From Roseibacillus sp. (GTDB taxonomy: Bacteria; Verrucomicrobiota; Verrucomicrobiia; Verrucomicrobiales; Akkermansiaceae): DNA of 64,000 bases. The notes beneath the pieces were generated by a model. It saw only the letters and a list, made by a program, of their open reading frames with translations, had not been told where the DNA came from and made no database searches. Both the position numbers and the translations under genes were made by a program. Shown in pieces: positions 1 to 8,191 of the stretch. Location of the stretch: assembly GCA_028821775.1 (NCBI GenBank), contig JAPKFB010000018.1, positions 1 through 64,000 of the forward strand, read 5' to 3'. How positions within the stretch are numbered: position 1 is the stretch's first letter; each line of letters begins with the position of its first letter.

Positions 1-251
1 TGCCGGATGGCTTCATCAATGAGATTTCCGGGAAGCCCTATAGACGCAATCTGCTGGAATGGACCTCGGTGAGGATCGCCGATAAGGACGTGCAGCTTAC
101 AAAGCGCGAAACAGTCATTGAGAAGGAACTGTGGGAGGCAACCGTTGAGTTTCAAAAGGGCGAAGAACTGGTGGCTTACGCCGAGGATGAGGCCCGCTGG
201 TCAGCGGAGTTGCCGCATTCTCACAGAGGAGAGGCTCCGGAGGAGGAATGA
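1..251 (+). CDS. C-terminal fragment of an unrecognised protein
   Basis: An open frame (codons in phase with base 3) enters from the left edge and stops with TGA at 249-251, giving about 82 residues. Readable segments include PDGFINEISGKPYRRNLLEW near the edge and a Glu-rich end (GEAPEEE). The reading frame continues upstream of the first internal GTG at 69, so the gene almost certainly starts outside the window. The sequence is acidic and charged, with no membrane segment and no motif I recognise. It converges on the sulfatase gene that ends at 559. I cannot assign a function. Confidence 0.5.
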   Translation, partial: PDGFINEISGKPYRRNLLEWTSVRIADKDVQLTKRETVIEKELWEATVEFQKGEELVAYAEDEARWSAELPHSHRGEAPEEE

Positions 252-558
252 CCGTCCCGTGCAAACCGGACCCCAAGGTGCCGTGGTGTCCGAAATACCG
301 GGCCCCCTCCTGCACCGAACGCACCTTAGCCCTGAGGTTCTCCTCACACCCCCACCTGCGTGGATTGGCTTTGACCCCTGCCTCCTGATTACTGTTTCGA
401 TTATTGATTACTGTTTCTTGGACCCCTTCTGGCCCCCCAAACGGAATCATTACCCTTGTGTGAAACCTCATGAATACAGCACTGCGCGAAACAGGATCTT
501 GTTTTCATTTCGTTCGGTGGACTGGAGTTGGTGAATGGGGACGAGAGGGATGGCCGAA
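252..558. other. Intergenic region with a 13-bp tandem direct repeat
   Basis: About 300 bp lie between two convergent genes. Small open frames here have no recognisable content. The only structure I see is TGATTACTGTTTC occurring at 386-398 and again at 405-417, a 19-bp period. No convincing terminator hairpin was found. Confidence 0.4.
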
Positions 559-2265
559 TCACTCATTCGGAATCACGGCGCGGGCAGCGCGATCATCGAC
601 CATGAAGTATCCGAGCGGAGTGTCACTCCCCGGAGTGGCAATCTGCCAGACGGCCCCGGGTCGGGATTGCTGGCGCTTAATTTTTTCGGCAGCGATCAGG
701 CCGTAGGAAATTGCGTTGCCTTCGCGATCCATCCAGAAGAGTTCGACGGGTGCCTTGCGGTGGTTGATGAAGACCACCTCGAATTTGTTTCCGTCCGGAT
801 TCGAGGCGGGAGCGGGACCAGCCTTCCAAGCCAGCTTGGGCAGCGAATCAAGCTTCGGAGCGACCAGGGGCGCAAAGTTCTTGGGTGCGAGGGCCCGCAA
901 TTCCGCGAGTTTCGCCGCATGCCCGGGTTGCGCGGCAAGATTGCTCCACTCGTAGGGATCCGCCACGATATCATAGAGTTCTTCGCCCCCGTCTTGGTAG
1001 TGGATGTAGCGCCAACCCTCCGCGCTGAGGCCGAAGTTTCCTGGGCGATGGGCATGGGTGAGCGAGATGTGGTTCCACTCGGCCTTGGGATCCTGCAAGA
1101 GGGGGACGAGGCTGGGGCCATCGTTGTCTTCCTTCGAAGGGAGCCCGCAAAGTTCCGTCAAGGTTGGGAAGAGACTGAGCAGGTTGACCGGGCGCGTGCA
1201 GACGCCTCCGGATTTCGTGCCCTCCTGCAATCCGGGTGCTCCAGGGGGGACCCGCACGATGAAGGGTACTCGGGTGGCAGCACGCCAGGAGGTGAATTTC
1301 TGCCAGTGTTGTTTCTCACCGAGGTGCCAGCCGTGGTCGCTCCAGAGGACCACGATGGTGTTCTTGCGGTGCGGGCTCTTTTCGAGCGTATCGAGAACGC
1401 GCCCCAGCATCGCATCAGCGTAGGCGATGGAGGCCAGATAAGCCTGCACGCCCTGCTTCCACTGTCCCTGCCGGCGAATGTGATCGAAGTAGCGATTCGG
1501 TCCGGCCCTCTTTCCAGAGTCGGGGAGATCATCCAGATCGTCTTCCTTGTAGCCGGGCGGGAGCTTGACCGACTCGAGGGGGAAGAGATCGAAGTATTTT
1601 TTTGGGACGAACCACGGTTCGTGCGGGCGATAGATTCCACAGGCGAGAAAGAAGGGATTCTCGTGCTTTGCCATCAGCTTGCCGGAAACCCAATCCGCGA
1701 CCTTGGCGTCGCCACCGAATTCGTCGTCACTGACATCGAAGGCGTGCCAGTCGGTCTCGACATACTGCCACGATCCGCCGCGCGGGAGCGATTTGGGACG
1801 TTTGCCAAAACTGATATGCGGAGGGAAGGGGTCCTCCGTTTCCTTCTGGGGATAATATTCGTCCCACGATCTCGCATCGATGAAGTAGTGGAGCATCTTG
1901 CCCGATCCACCGGACCAGTAACCATGACGCGAAAAGTACTTGGGAAGCAATTCCGCATCGGGAAGAACCTCCCGCATTTTCTGCCCGTTGGCGTAGAGAC
2001 CAGAGACGTGCGGTGAAAGCCCGGTCATGATGGCGGTGCGTGACGGATTGCAGGCCGGAGCAGGACAGTGGGCGTTCTTGAAAAGGATTCCGGAGGCTGC
2101 GAGGCGGTCGAGGTGGGGGGTTTTTGCCTGGGGATGCCCTCCGAGGCAGCCCACCCAGTCGTTGAGATCATCGAGGGCGATGAAGAGGATATTGGGACGC
2201 TCTGCACCCCCCGCGGAGGAGGTGATCAAGAATGCGGCGGCGCAGAAAAGTCGGAGGGTTTTCAT
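559..2265 (-). CDS. Secreted sulfatase (iduronate-2-sulfatase-like, S1 family)
   Basis: This is a 568-residue sulfatase of the alkaline-phosphatase fold, predicted to hydrolyse sulfate esters on a sugar. An N-terminal signal peptide (residues 1-20, ending SSAGGA) sends it to the periplasm or outside. Residues 24-34 (PNILFIALDDL) carry the first metal-binding Asp pair. ACNPSRTAIMTG, with Cys72, is the C-x-P-S-R signature; this Cys becomes formylglycine in active sulfatases. A later DHGWHLGEK stretch supplies further metal and sulfate ligands. LDDLND followed by CNPSR is typical of the iduronate-2-sulfatase-like group abundant in Verrucomicrobia and Planctomycetes. Maturation would need a formylglycine-generating enzyme or anSME; the SUMF1-fold protein at 20877 seems to lack one catalytic Cys. 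The gene stands alone. Substrate unknown. Confidence 0.93.
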   Translation of the reverse strand: MKTLRLFCAAAFLITSSAGGAERPNILFIALDDLNDWVGCLGGHPQAKTPHLDRLAASGILFKNAHCPAPACNPSRTAIMTGLSPHVSGLYANGQKMREVLPDAELLPKYFSRHGYWSGGSGKMLHYFIDARSWDEYYPQKETEDPFPPHISFGKRPKSLPRGGSWQYVETDWHAFDVSDDEFGGDAKVADWVSGKLMAKHENPFFLACGIYRPHEPWFVPKKYFDLFPLESVKLPPGYKEDDLDDLPDSGKRAGPNRYFDHIRRQGQWKQGVQAYLASIAYADAMLGRVLDTLEKSPHRKNTIVVLWSDHGWHLGEKQHWQKFTSWRAATRVPFIVRVPPGAPGLQEGTKSGGVCTRPVNLLSLFPTLTELCGLPSKEDNDGPSLVPLLQDPKAEWNHISLTHAHRPGNFGLSAEGWRYIHYQDGGEELYDIVADPYEWSNLAAQPGHAAKLAELRALAPKNFAPLVAPKLDSLPKLAWKAGPAPASNPDGNKFEVVFINHRKAPVELFWMDREGNAISYGLIAAEKIKRQQSRPGAVWQIATPGSDTPLGYFMVDDRAARAVIPNE

Positions 2266-2287
2266 CGTCCAGAATTATTCAGCCAGA

Positions 2288-3448
2288 TCAAGACCAGTCC
2301 AGCCCTTCGGGCAAATTGTTCAGATTGTCGCAGCCCTCGTCCGTAACGATGACGATGTCTTCGACGCGGACGCCCCCCAATCCGGTTTTGTAGAGCCCTG
2401 GTTCCACGGTCACGGCATCACCCGCAATCAGTTCGATGCCTTTGGCATCCAGGAGAGGGGGCTCGTGGACTTCCAGACCGATGCCGTGTCCGGTTCCGTG
2501 ATCCAGGATGGCAAGGTCGTGAGAGCGTTCCTGACCGGGGATGACCACGGCATAGCCAGCTTCGGTGATCACCCTTGCGGTTTCCGCGTGAACGGCCTTT
2601 CCGGTCGTGCCCGCCCGGATGGCAGCGATGGCGGCCGCTTTTGCGACGACGACGGTTTGATGCATTTGCGCGATTTCATCGGAGAGTTCTCCATGCACGA
2701 CGGTGCGCGTACAATCGCCGCAGTAATGGGTGCTGCGATCTGTGGGGTAAATGTCGACGATGACGGGTTGTGCGGTGTGCAAGGGACCATGGCCGATGTG
2801 ATGTCCGATTGCGCCGTGCGCCCCGCCTGCAATGATGAACTGCGGACCATTGAACCCCTGGTCGACCAGGTAGTGATTCACCGCGGCACGGATCCGCTCG
2901 GAGGTGAGTTCCATTCCCTCCCAGAGGAGCACTCCGCTGCTTCCTGCCTCCGCCCTGGCAATCAGTTCGCAAGCCATTTGGATCGCTCCTTCGGTGATCC
3001 CCTGACTGTGCCGAATCATGGCGATTTCCTCCTCGCTCTTCTGCCGGCGTCCGTGCACGCCGAGTTGGAGGTCGCACTCGACCACTAGTCCCGCTTCCCC
3101 GAGGACTTGGACAAAGCTCAGGGGGAGGCTGCGATCTCCGGTCACCGAGGTGACGCCGTGTTGCTTCAGGCATTCCGCGGTGCCCTGCGCGGTTGCCACT
3201 TCTCGATCTGCGGAGAGCCCTCCTTCAGGGGTATAATCTGCCGGACAGGAAATCTCATCCGCTCGGACTTCCTTGCGCGCGCGGTCCAATTCGACATCGC
3301 GAATGAGGAGGATTGTTTTACGCTGGCCGTCTTCGGAAACGATATCAAGAAAGGCAGCGGGATCGCCGACCTCGAAGCGCATGGCGTGGAAGAGGGAGCT
3401 GTTGTGCTGAGAGACGCCGGCGCGGATGGTTGCTTTGATTGAGCTCAT
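2288..3448 (-). CDS. M24 family metallopeptidase (Xaa-Pro aminopeptidase-like)
   Basis: A 386-residue cytosolic aminopeptidase P/creatinase-type (pita-bread) protein, expected to release N-terminal residues ahead of proline. The five metal ligands of the family can be read: Asp in VDIYPTD, Asp in GDCTRTVV, His in GTGHGIGLEVHE, Glu in VEPGLY and Glu in GVRVEDIVIVT. The N-terminal half (about residues 1-150) is the creatinase-like domain. I chose the ATG at 3446-3448 (MSSIKATIRAG). An in-frame start at 3505 would add 19 residues with no family resemblance. No strong ribosome site precedes either. The gene ends 22 bp before the sulfatase start on the same strand, so co-transcription is possible. 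Confidence 0.88.
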   Translation of the reverse strand: MSSIKATIRAGVSQHNSSLFHAMRFEVGDPAAFLDIVSEDGQRKTILLIRDVELDRARKEVRADEISCPADYTPEGGLSADREVATAQGTAECLKQHGVTSVTGDRSLPLSFVQVLGEAGLVVECDLQLGVHGRRQKSEEEIAMIRHSQGITEGAIQMACELIARAEAGSSGVLLWEGMELTSERIRAAVNHYLVDQGFNGPQFIIAGGAHGAIGHHIGHGPLHTAQPVIVDIYPTDRSTHYCGDCTRTVVHGELSDEIAQMHQTVVVAKAAAIAAIRAGTTGKAVHAETARVITEAGYAVVIPGQERSHDLAILDHGTGHGIGLEVHEPPLLDAKGIELIAGDAVTVEPGLYKTGLGGVRVEDIVIVTDEGCDNLNNLPEGLDWS

Positions 3449-3624
3449 GGAGGAAAGGGAACTATCATGTGTGCGCGACCATCCAAGGTCGGTCGGTCCA
3501 AACATCTGCCGCAGTGGAAGGGGAGAGTAGCGCCAGCCCGAACGCGATCTTAATTGGCAATTTCCTGCGTGGGAAATTTATTCCGTTTTGCGCAAAAAGA
3601 TGCTCATCATGATCGATTCCAATG

Positions 3625-3654
3625 AAAAAGCGCGGTCTATAGACCGCGCTTTTT
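3625..3654 (-). terminator. Intrinsic terminator downstream of pckG (perfect 30-bp palindrome)
   Basis: A perfect inverted repeat: five A, GCGCGGTCTA, then its exact complement ending in five T. It lies 25 bp past the pckG stop. Because it is fully symmetric with A/T tails on both sides it could terminate from either direction. Confidence 0.85.
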
Positions 3655-3679
3655 AGAATCGTTTGCGAGAAAGAAGCGC

Positions 3680-5524
3680 TTAGCCGATGCGCTCGATGAG
3701 AGCAGCGCGTTCGTCCTTGATCTCTTGGGGCAGCTTGGCTCCGATCTTGGTGAGAAACTCTTCCTGGGTGGCGAGTTCGTTTTTCCACTCCTCGGGGTCG
3801 AGGGTCATGAGGGCGTTCCAGTTCTCTTCCGAGAACTCGAGGCCGTCGAGATTGAGTTCGCCGAACTTGGGCACGGTGCCCACGAACTTCTCTTCGCCTG
3901 CGACCTTGCCGTCAGCGCGAGCGAGGATCCACTCGAGGACGCGCATGTTCTGACCAAAGCCAGGCCAGAGCCAGCCGCCGTCAGAGTCCTTGCGGAACCA
4001 GTTGACGTGGAAGATGGAGGGGAGTTTCTCGACCTTGGAGGCAATGTCGATCCACTGCTGCAGGTAGTCGCCGACGTGGTAACCGATGAAGGGCAGCATG
4101 GCCATGGGGTCGCGACGGACCTGACCGGCACCACCAGCGGCCGCGGCGGTCATCTCGGAGCCCATGACGGATCCGATGAAGGTGCCGTGGTTCCAGCTGT
4201 TGGATTGGAAGACGAGGGGCATGGTGGAGGCGCGGCGGCCACCGAAGACAAAGGCGTCGATGGGAACGCCGTCCGGGTTCTGCCACTCGGGATCAATAGC
4301 CGGGCACTGGCAGGCCGGAGCGGTGAAGCGGGAGTTGGGGTGCGAGGAAGGAGTCTCGCTTTCGGGAGTCCAGTCGTTGCCCTTCCAGTCGATGAGGTGA
4401 GCGGGCTTCTCGGGAGTCATGTCTTCCCACCAAACGTCGCCGTCATCGGTGAGAGCCACGTTCGTGAAGATGGCGTTCTCTCGGAGCGAATCCATGGCGT
4501 TGGGATTCGTCTCGTAGGATGTCATGGGCGCGACGCCGAAGTAACCCGCTTCCGGATTGATGGCGTGGAGCTTGCCGTCTTCGTGGGGCCAGAGCCAGGC
4601 GATGTCGTCGCCGACGCAGGTCACCTTCCAGCCTTCGTAGCCGGCTGGCGGCACGAGCATGGCGAGGTTGGTTTTTCCACAGGCACTCGGAAAGGCGGCC
4701 GTAACATAACGCTTTTTCCCTTCCGGGTTTTCGAGGCCAAGGATGAGCATGTGCTCCGCCATCCAGCCGTTCTTCTTGGCGATGGTGGAAGCGATGCGAA
4801 GGGCGAGACACTTTTTGCCGAGGAGGGCGTTGCCGCCGTAACCGGAGCCGAAGGAGTGGATCTCCTGAGACTCGGGGAAGTGCACGATGTATTTTTCATC
4901 GTTGCAGGGCCAGGAGACATCGAGGTCGCCTTCCGCGAGGGGAGCACCCACCGAATGGAGACAGGGAACGAAGGTTCCGTGACCGTCGCGGCCGAAGTTG
5001 ACCGCGCCGGAGGCTTCATCTTCGAGACGCTTGAGAACATCCGAGCCAATCTTGGCCATGATGCGCATGTTCACGACGACGTAGGCACTGTCGGAAATCT
5101 CAACGCCAATTTTGGCGAAGGGGGAGTCGAGGGGACCCATGCAGAAGGGGATGACATACATGGTGCGGCCCTTCATGCAGCCGGAGAAGAAGCCCTTGAG
5201 GGTCTCGCGCATCTCGGCGGGGTCAGCCCAGTTGTTGGTCGGGCCGGCATCTTCTTCCTTTTCAGAACAGATGTAGGTGCGGCCCTCGACCCGGGCGACA
5301 TCGCTCGGGCTCGAGCGAGCGAGGAAGCTGTTGGGACGTTTGTCGGGGTTGAGCCTCGTGAAGGTTCCGGCCTCGACGAGGAGCTGGGTCAAATCATCCC
5401 ACTCGGCTTGGGAACCATCGGACCAGCGGATATTGTCCGGCTGGCACAGGGCGACCATTTCGTTCACCCAATTGAGGAGGTCTGCGTGGCTCGTAGGAGC
5501 ATCTGTTTTAGCTGCGTCTGACAT
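3680..5524 (-). CDS. pckG: Phosphoenolpyruvate carboxykinase (GTP)
   Basis: Catalyses oxaloacetate + GTP to phosphoenolpyruvate + GDP + CO2, the entry step of gluconeogenesis, in the cytosol. At 614 residues it matches the GTP-dependent family (about 600-620). Visible motifs are the P-loop-like kinase-1 site [13 protein letters not shown], the guanine/metal region [15 protein letters not shown], and [14 protein letters not shown] near the C-terminus. I set the start at the ATG of [13 protein letters not shown] (5522-5524). An upstream in-frame start at 5584 would translate through a hairpin at 5548-5572 and adds 20 atypical residues. It is a single gene bounded by hairpins on both sides, so probably monocistronic. 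Confidence 0.96.
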   Translation of the reverse strand: MSDAAKTDAPTSHADLLNWVNEMVALCQPDNIRWSDGSQAEWDDLTQLLVEAGTFTRLNPDKRPNSFLARSSPSDVARVEGRTYICSEKEEDAGPTNNWADPAEMRETLKGFFSGCMKGRTMYVIPFCMGPLDSPFAKIGVEISDSAYVVVNMRIMAKIGSDVLKRLEDEASGAVNFGRDGHGTFVPCLHSVGAPLAEGDLDVSWPCNDEKYIVHFPESQEIHSFGSGYGGNALLGKKCLALRIASTIAKKNGWMAEHMLILGLENPEGKKRYVTAAFPSACGKTNLAMLVPPAGYEGWKVTCVGDDIAWLWPHEDGKLHAINPEAGYFGVAPMTSYETNPNAMDSLRENAIFTNVALTDDGDVWWEDMTPEKPAHLIDWKGNDWTPESETPSSHPNSRFTAPACQCPAIDPEWQNPDGVPIDAFVFGGRRASTMPLVFQSNSWNHGTFIGSVMGSEMTAAAAGGAGQVRRDPMAMLPFIGYHVGDYLQQWIDIASKVEKLPSIFHVNWFRKDSDGGWLWPGFGQNMRVLEWILARADGKVAGEEKFVGTVPKFGELNLDGLEFSEENWNALMTLDPEEWKNELATQEEFLTKIGAKLPQEIKDERAALIERIG

Positions 5525-5547
5525 GACGCGGGACCCAGTACAGTAAA

Positions 5548-5572
5548 ACACCCGCCTTGCAAGGGCGGGTGT
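5548..5572 (-). terminator. Hairpin between the small gene at 5615 and pckG
   Basis: ACACCCGCC and GGCGGGTGT form a 9-bp stem around a 7-base loop. Read on the minus strand it is followed by TTTT. It lies 43 bp after the stop of the upstream gene and 24 bp before the pckG start, so it is a terminator for that gene or a 5' leader hairpin (attenuator) of pckG. Confidence 0.6.
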
Positions 5573-5614
5573 GTAATTTGCCAATACTGAGAGATTGCAG
5601 ATAATCCGGAAGGA

Positions 5615-5995
5615 TCAGAGGATCGCGAACGTCCAGAATGAGCTCGCTTCAAGATCTCGAGCGGTGGGAGTGCGATTGAGGGCCTCTTCGAGACTGGACA
5701 CGCGTTTCATCCCGGCGGTGCGGAGGAAGCTCTCCTTCTCTACTTCGATGACCTCAAGGCCAACATAATAAAGGTTTTTCAAGCAGCGGACGGCTTCGGG
5801 GCCGAAGGCGGAGCCGAGATGGTGACGGAGGAGTTCGGCCTCTTCTCGACCAACAAACAGGTAGGCCGGCTTGCGACCTTGGGCTGTTTTGCGATTGATG
5901 AGAGCCCGGACAGCTTCCGAGTTCCAGTGATCGAACATCCGCAGTTCGGAGCGGGGTTCGGGTGCGGTTTTTCTTTTGGGGGTCAGCGGTTTCAT
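5615..5995 (-). CDS. Small conserved-looking protein of unknown function
   Basis: A 126-residue protein starting at the ATG of MKPLTPKRKTAPEPRSE, with AGGA about 9 bases upstream. A longer in-frame start at 6088 gives a Cys/Arg-rich extension that looks non-coding. The basic, Pro-rich first 25 residues are followed by a compact alpha/beta-looking segment (AYLFVGREEAELLRHHLGSA, then NLYYVGLEVIEVE). There is no signal peptide or membrane segment. I do not recognise the family. The gene lies upstream of pckG on the same strand but is separated from it by a hairpin. Confidence 0.55.
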   Translation of the reverse strand: MKPLTPKRKTAPEPRSELRMFDHWNSEAVRALINRKTAQGRKPAYLFVGREEAELLRHHLGSAFGPEAVRCLKNLYYVGLEVIEVEKESFLRTAGMKRVSSLEEALNRTPTARDLEASSFWTFAIL

Positions 5996-6385
5996 TTGGA
6001 GAATTCCTAGTTCTCCTACCCGGCTTGGCACGGTGACGGTCTGACGACCGCAGGGAGATGATATTCTTCGGAAAGGACACCAATGCAAACTATTTGATCA
6101 AGCTGTCTTCATATATCTCTTTGCTAAACTCCGATCAGGAAAAAATTTCAGGATATCGGACCAATTGCGCATTTGAGGACGGGCGTTTGCGGGAGTGAAA
6201 TGGGGGGTGGCGAAGAAATTGACTTCCTTGGAGTGGGATCAAAGCCGAGAGGAATCAGAGATTGACCGCGGGAGGGAGCTGGCGGCCGAGCGTTGAACAC
6301 GATCTCCCGATCATGGAATCGGGATTCCGATCGAGACTTTGCCATGGAGGATGTGGCGGAGGGGTGCTAGTGGTGCGGGGCGCAG
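5996..6385. other. Intergenic region between divergent genes
   Basis: About 390 bp separate the minus-strand small gene from the plus-strand rhomboid gene. The stretch 6080-6150 is more A/T-rich and probably holds promoters, but I see no clear -35/-10 pair. An open frame at 6148-6345 (minus) has no recognisable content and was not accepted. Confidence 0.35.
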
Positions 6386-7243
6386 ATGGGATACGCAGAT
6401 CGCGACTACTTTCGGGAAACCACTAGGCCGCCGTCGCGCGTGACGGGTGCGCCCGTGGTAAAATGGCTCCTGATCAGCAATCTAGGCCTCTTCTTTATCA
6501 ATATTCTCTTCGAGGCCAGAATGGAGAGTTGGGGCGCGTTCTCGGTCGCGGAGGGAATTCAGAAGTGGCAACTCTGGCGGTTCATCAGCTTCCAGTTCGT
6601 GCACGCCGATTTTGGGCATGTGCTCTTCAATTCGGTGGGTCTTTATCTCTTTGGCACCTACGTGGAGCATGAGTTTCGAAGCAAGGGCTTTCTGGTCTTT
6701 TATCTGCTCTGCGGGATCGCGGGGGCGCTGATTTACGCATTGCTGGTTAATGCTGGTTACCGGAGTTCCGGATTGGTGGGCGCCTCTGCCGGTAACTTTG
6801 GGGTTCTGGTGGTGGCTGCCTTTGTGGGGGGCACGATATCGCTGCGATTGATGATTCCTCCGGTCACGATGACCCTGCGACAGCTCGCCTTGATCTTCCT
6901 GGTCCTGGGGGCCTTCATGGTGCTGGTGGAGAAGGACAATCTAGGCGGTCATGTTGCCCACCTCGGGGGAGCGGTGGCAGCTCTGATCATGTTCAAGACT
7001 CCGGTGCTCCGCGCCCTTCTGCAGACGATCGGCAAAACGACGGTGCAGCACAAACCGAGGCAGCGTGCGCTCTCGAAAGGGCAAAAGAAGAATCGCTACG
7101 AAAAGAAACTGAAGCCCAAGTCGAAGATTTCGAAGGGGGAAGCGAGCGAAGTGGATCGCATCCTCGACAAGATCAATGAGCATGGATTGCAGTCGTTGAC
7201 GGAGGAAGAGCGGATTTTGCTCACCAAGGCGGGAATGAAGTGA
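6386..7243 (+). CDS. Rhomboid family intramembrane serine protease
   Basis: A 285-residue polytopic inner-membrane protein that would cleave substrate helices within the bilayer. Rhomboid marks are WRFISFQFVHADFGHVLFNS (family W-R plus His/Asn helix), the catalytic serine in GLVGASAGNFG (Gly-x-Ser-x-Gly-like) and the catalytic His in GGHVAHLGGAV. About six hydrophobic segments lie between residues 24 and 205. A basic linker (KGQKKNRYEKKLKPKSK) leads to a small C-terminal helical segment, VDRILDKINEHGLQSLTEEE. That tail recurs at the end of many bacterial rhomboids of this type. Substrate unknown. mazG follows 92 bp downstream. Confidence 0.92.
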   Translation: MGYADRDYFRETTRPPSRVTGAPVVKWLLISNLGLFFINILFEARMESWGAFSVAEGIQKWQLWRFISFQFVHADFGHVLFNSVGLYLFGTYVEHEFRSKGFLVFYLLCGIAGALIYALLVNAGYRSSGLVGASAGNFGVLVVAAFVGGTISLRLMIPPVTMTLRQLALIFLVLGAFMVLVEKDNLGGHVAHLGGAVAALIMFKTPVLRALLQTIGKTTVQHKPRQRALSKGQKKNRYEKKLKPKSKISKGEASEVDRILDKINEHGLQSLTEEERILLTKAGMK

Positions 7244-7335
7244 AGGTCGGGGAATTGCCTGGTTTGGGTCTGGGTATTGGGAGGGTTGTGCGGGTCCGGC
7301 TTGATACTTGAGACGGGAGAAGGGAAACTTTGCTC

Positions 7336-8151
7336 ATGACGGACGATGAGATGGTGAATTGTGCCGAACCGGCGCGACAGGTGGAGCGACTGCGGGCGAT
7401 CATGCATCGCTTGCGAGCGCCGGGCGGGTGTCCCTGGGATGCCGAACAGAGTCACGCCAGTCTGGTCTCGAACCTGATTGAAGAAGCCTACGAGACGGTC
7501 GACGCAATCCGTCGGGAAGATTGGGTGCATTTGGAGGAGGAGTTGGGGGATTTGTTGTTGCAGGTGATCTTTCACAGCGAGCTCGCAGAGGAGGCGGGAC
7601 GCCACAATTTGGATGATGTGACGCGGGGAATTTGCGATAAGTTGGTCCGGCGGCATCCGCATGTGTATGGCGATGGGGACGCGCAGGACACGGAGTCGGT
7701 GCTCGGACGTTGGGAAGAGATCAAGCGGGAGGAGAAAGGGGTGAGCGAGGAGCCCTACCTGCATGGCGTGGGCAAGGGGCTCCCTGCGGTCTTGCGTGCC
7801 GCCAAGCTTCAGAAGAAGGCGGGCAAGGTGGGATTTGACTGGCCTGGAGTGGATGGAGTCCTGAGCAAGATCGAGGAAGAACTGGGCGAGGTGAGGGCGG
7901 AGCTTTCGAATGAGGGCGAGGCTGCGACTCAAGCCCTGGAGTCCGAGGTGGGCGATCTTCTCTTCGCGGTGGTCAATCTTGCCCGGAAGCTCGGGATGGA
8001 TCCGGAAGTGGCCTTGGAGGGAACGAATGTCAAATTCGAGAAGCGCTTTGCCACCATGGAGAGAGCGCTGGACGCCGAGAAGCAATCGCTGGAGGCCGCC
8101 ACCTTGGAGAAAATGGAGAACGCTTGGCAGGCGGCGAAGGGGCGGGAGTAA
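7336..8151 (+). CDS. mazG: Nucleoside triphosphate pyrophosphohydrolase MazG
   Basis: Hydrolyses (d)NTPs to NMP + PPi as a house-cleaning enzyme. The 271-residue length fits the two-domain form. The first MazG domain has the hallmark LRAPGGCPWDAEQSHASL and the metal-binding EExxD helix (IEEAYETVDAI, then EEELGDLLLQVIFHSE). The second domain has IEEELGEVRAEL followed by ESEVGDLLFAVVNLARKLG. RRHPHVYGDGDA between the domains is also characteristic. The ATG at 7336 (MTDDEMVNC) is used; a TTG two codons upstream sits nearer an AAGGG and is possible. The AAA+ gene follows 40 bp downstream. Confidence 0.95.
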   Translation: MTDDEMVNCAEPARQVERLRAIMHRLRAPGGCPWDAEQSHASLVSNLIEEAYETVDAIRREDWVHLEEELGDLLLQVIFHSELAEEAGRHNLDDVTRGICDKLVRRHPHVYGDGDAQDTESVLGRWEEIKREEKGVSEEPYLHGVGKGLPAVLRAAKLQKKAGKVGFDWPGVDGVLSKIEEELGEVRAELSNEGEAATQALESEVGDLLFAVVNLARKLGMDPEVALEGTNVKFEKRFATMERALDAEKQSLEAATLEKMENAWQAAKGRE

Positions 8152-8191
8152 GAAGGCTTGCCTTGTGGCGAAAGAGAGTGATTTTTGCGAC

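Noticed and set aside
535-2016. 493-codon open frame antisense to the sulfatase
   Set aside because: Its opposite strand carries a complete sulfatase with signal peptide and CNPSR signature. Long antisense frames are expected in GC-rich coding DNA and this one has no recognisable content.
3725-5521. 598-codon open frame antisense to pckG
   Set aside because: It mirrors the whole pckG gene, whose motifs are unambiguous; the antisense product is a Gly/Val/Glu-rich shadow.
6148-6345. 65-codon open frame in the rhomboid upstream region
   Set aside because: Arg/Ser/Pro-rich, no start context and no similarity to a known small protein.
7910-8191. Upstream extension of the AAA+ gene into mazG
   Set aside because: The extension is Arg/Trp-rich and out of phase with the MazG reading; TPR-like sequence begins only at the ATG at 8192.
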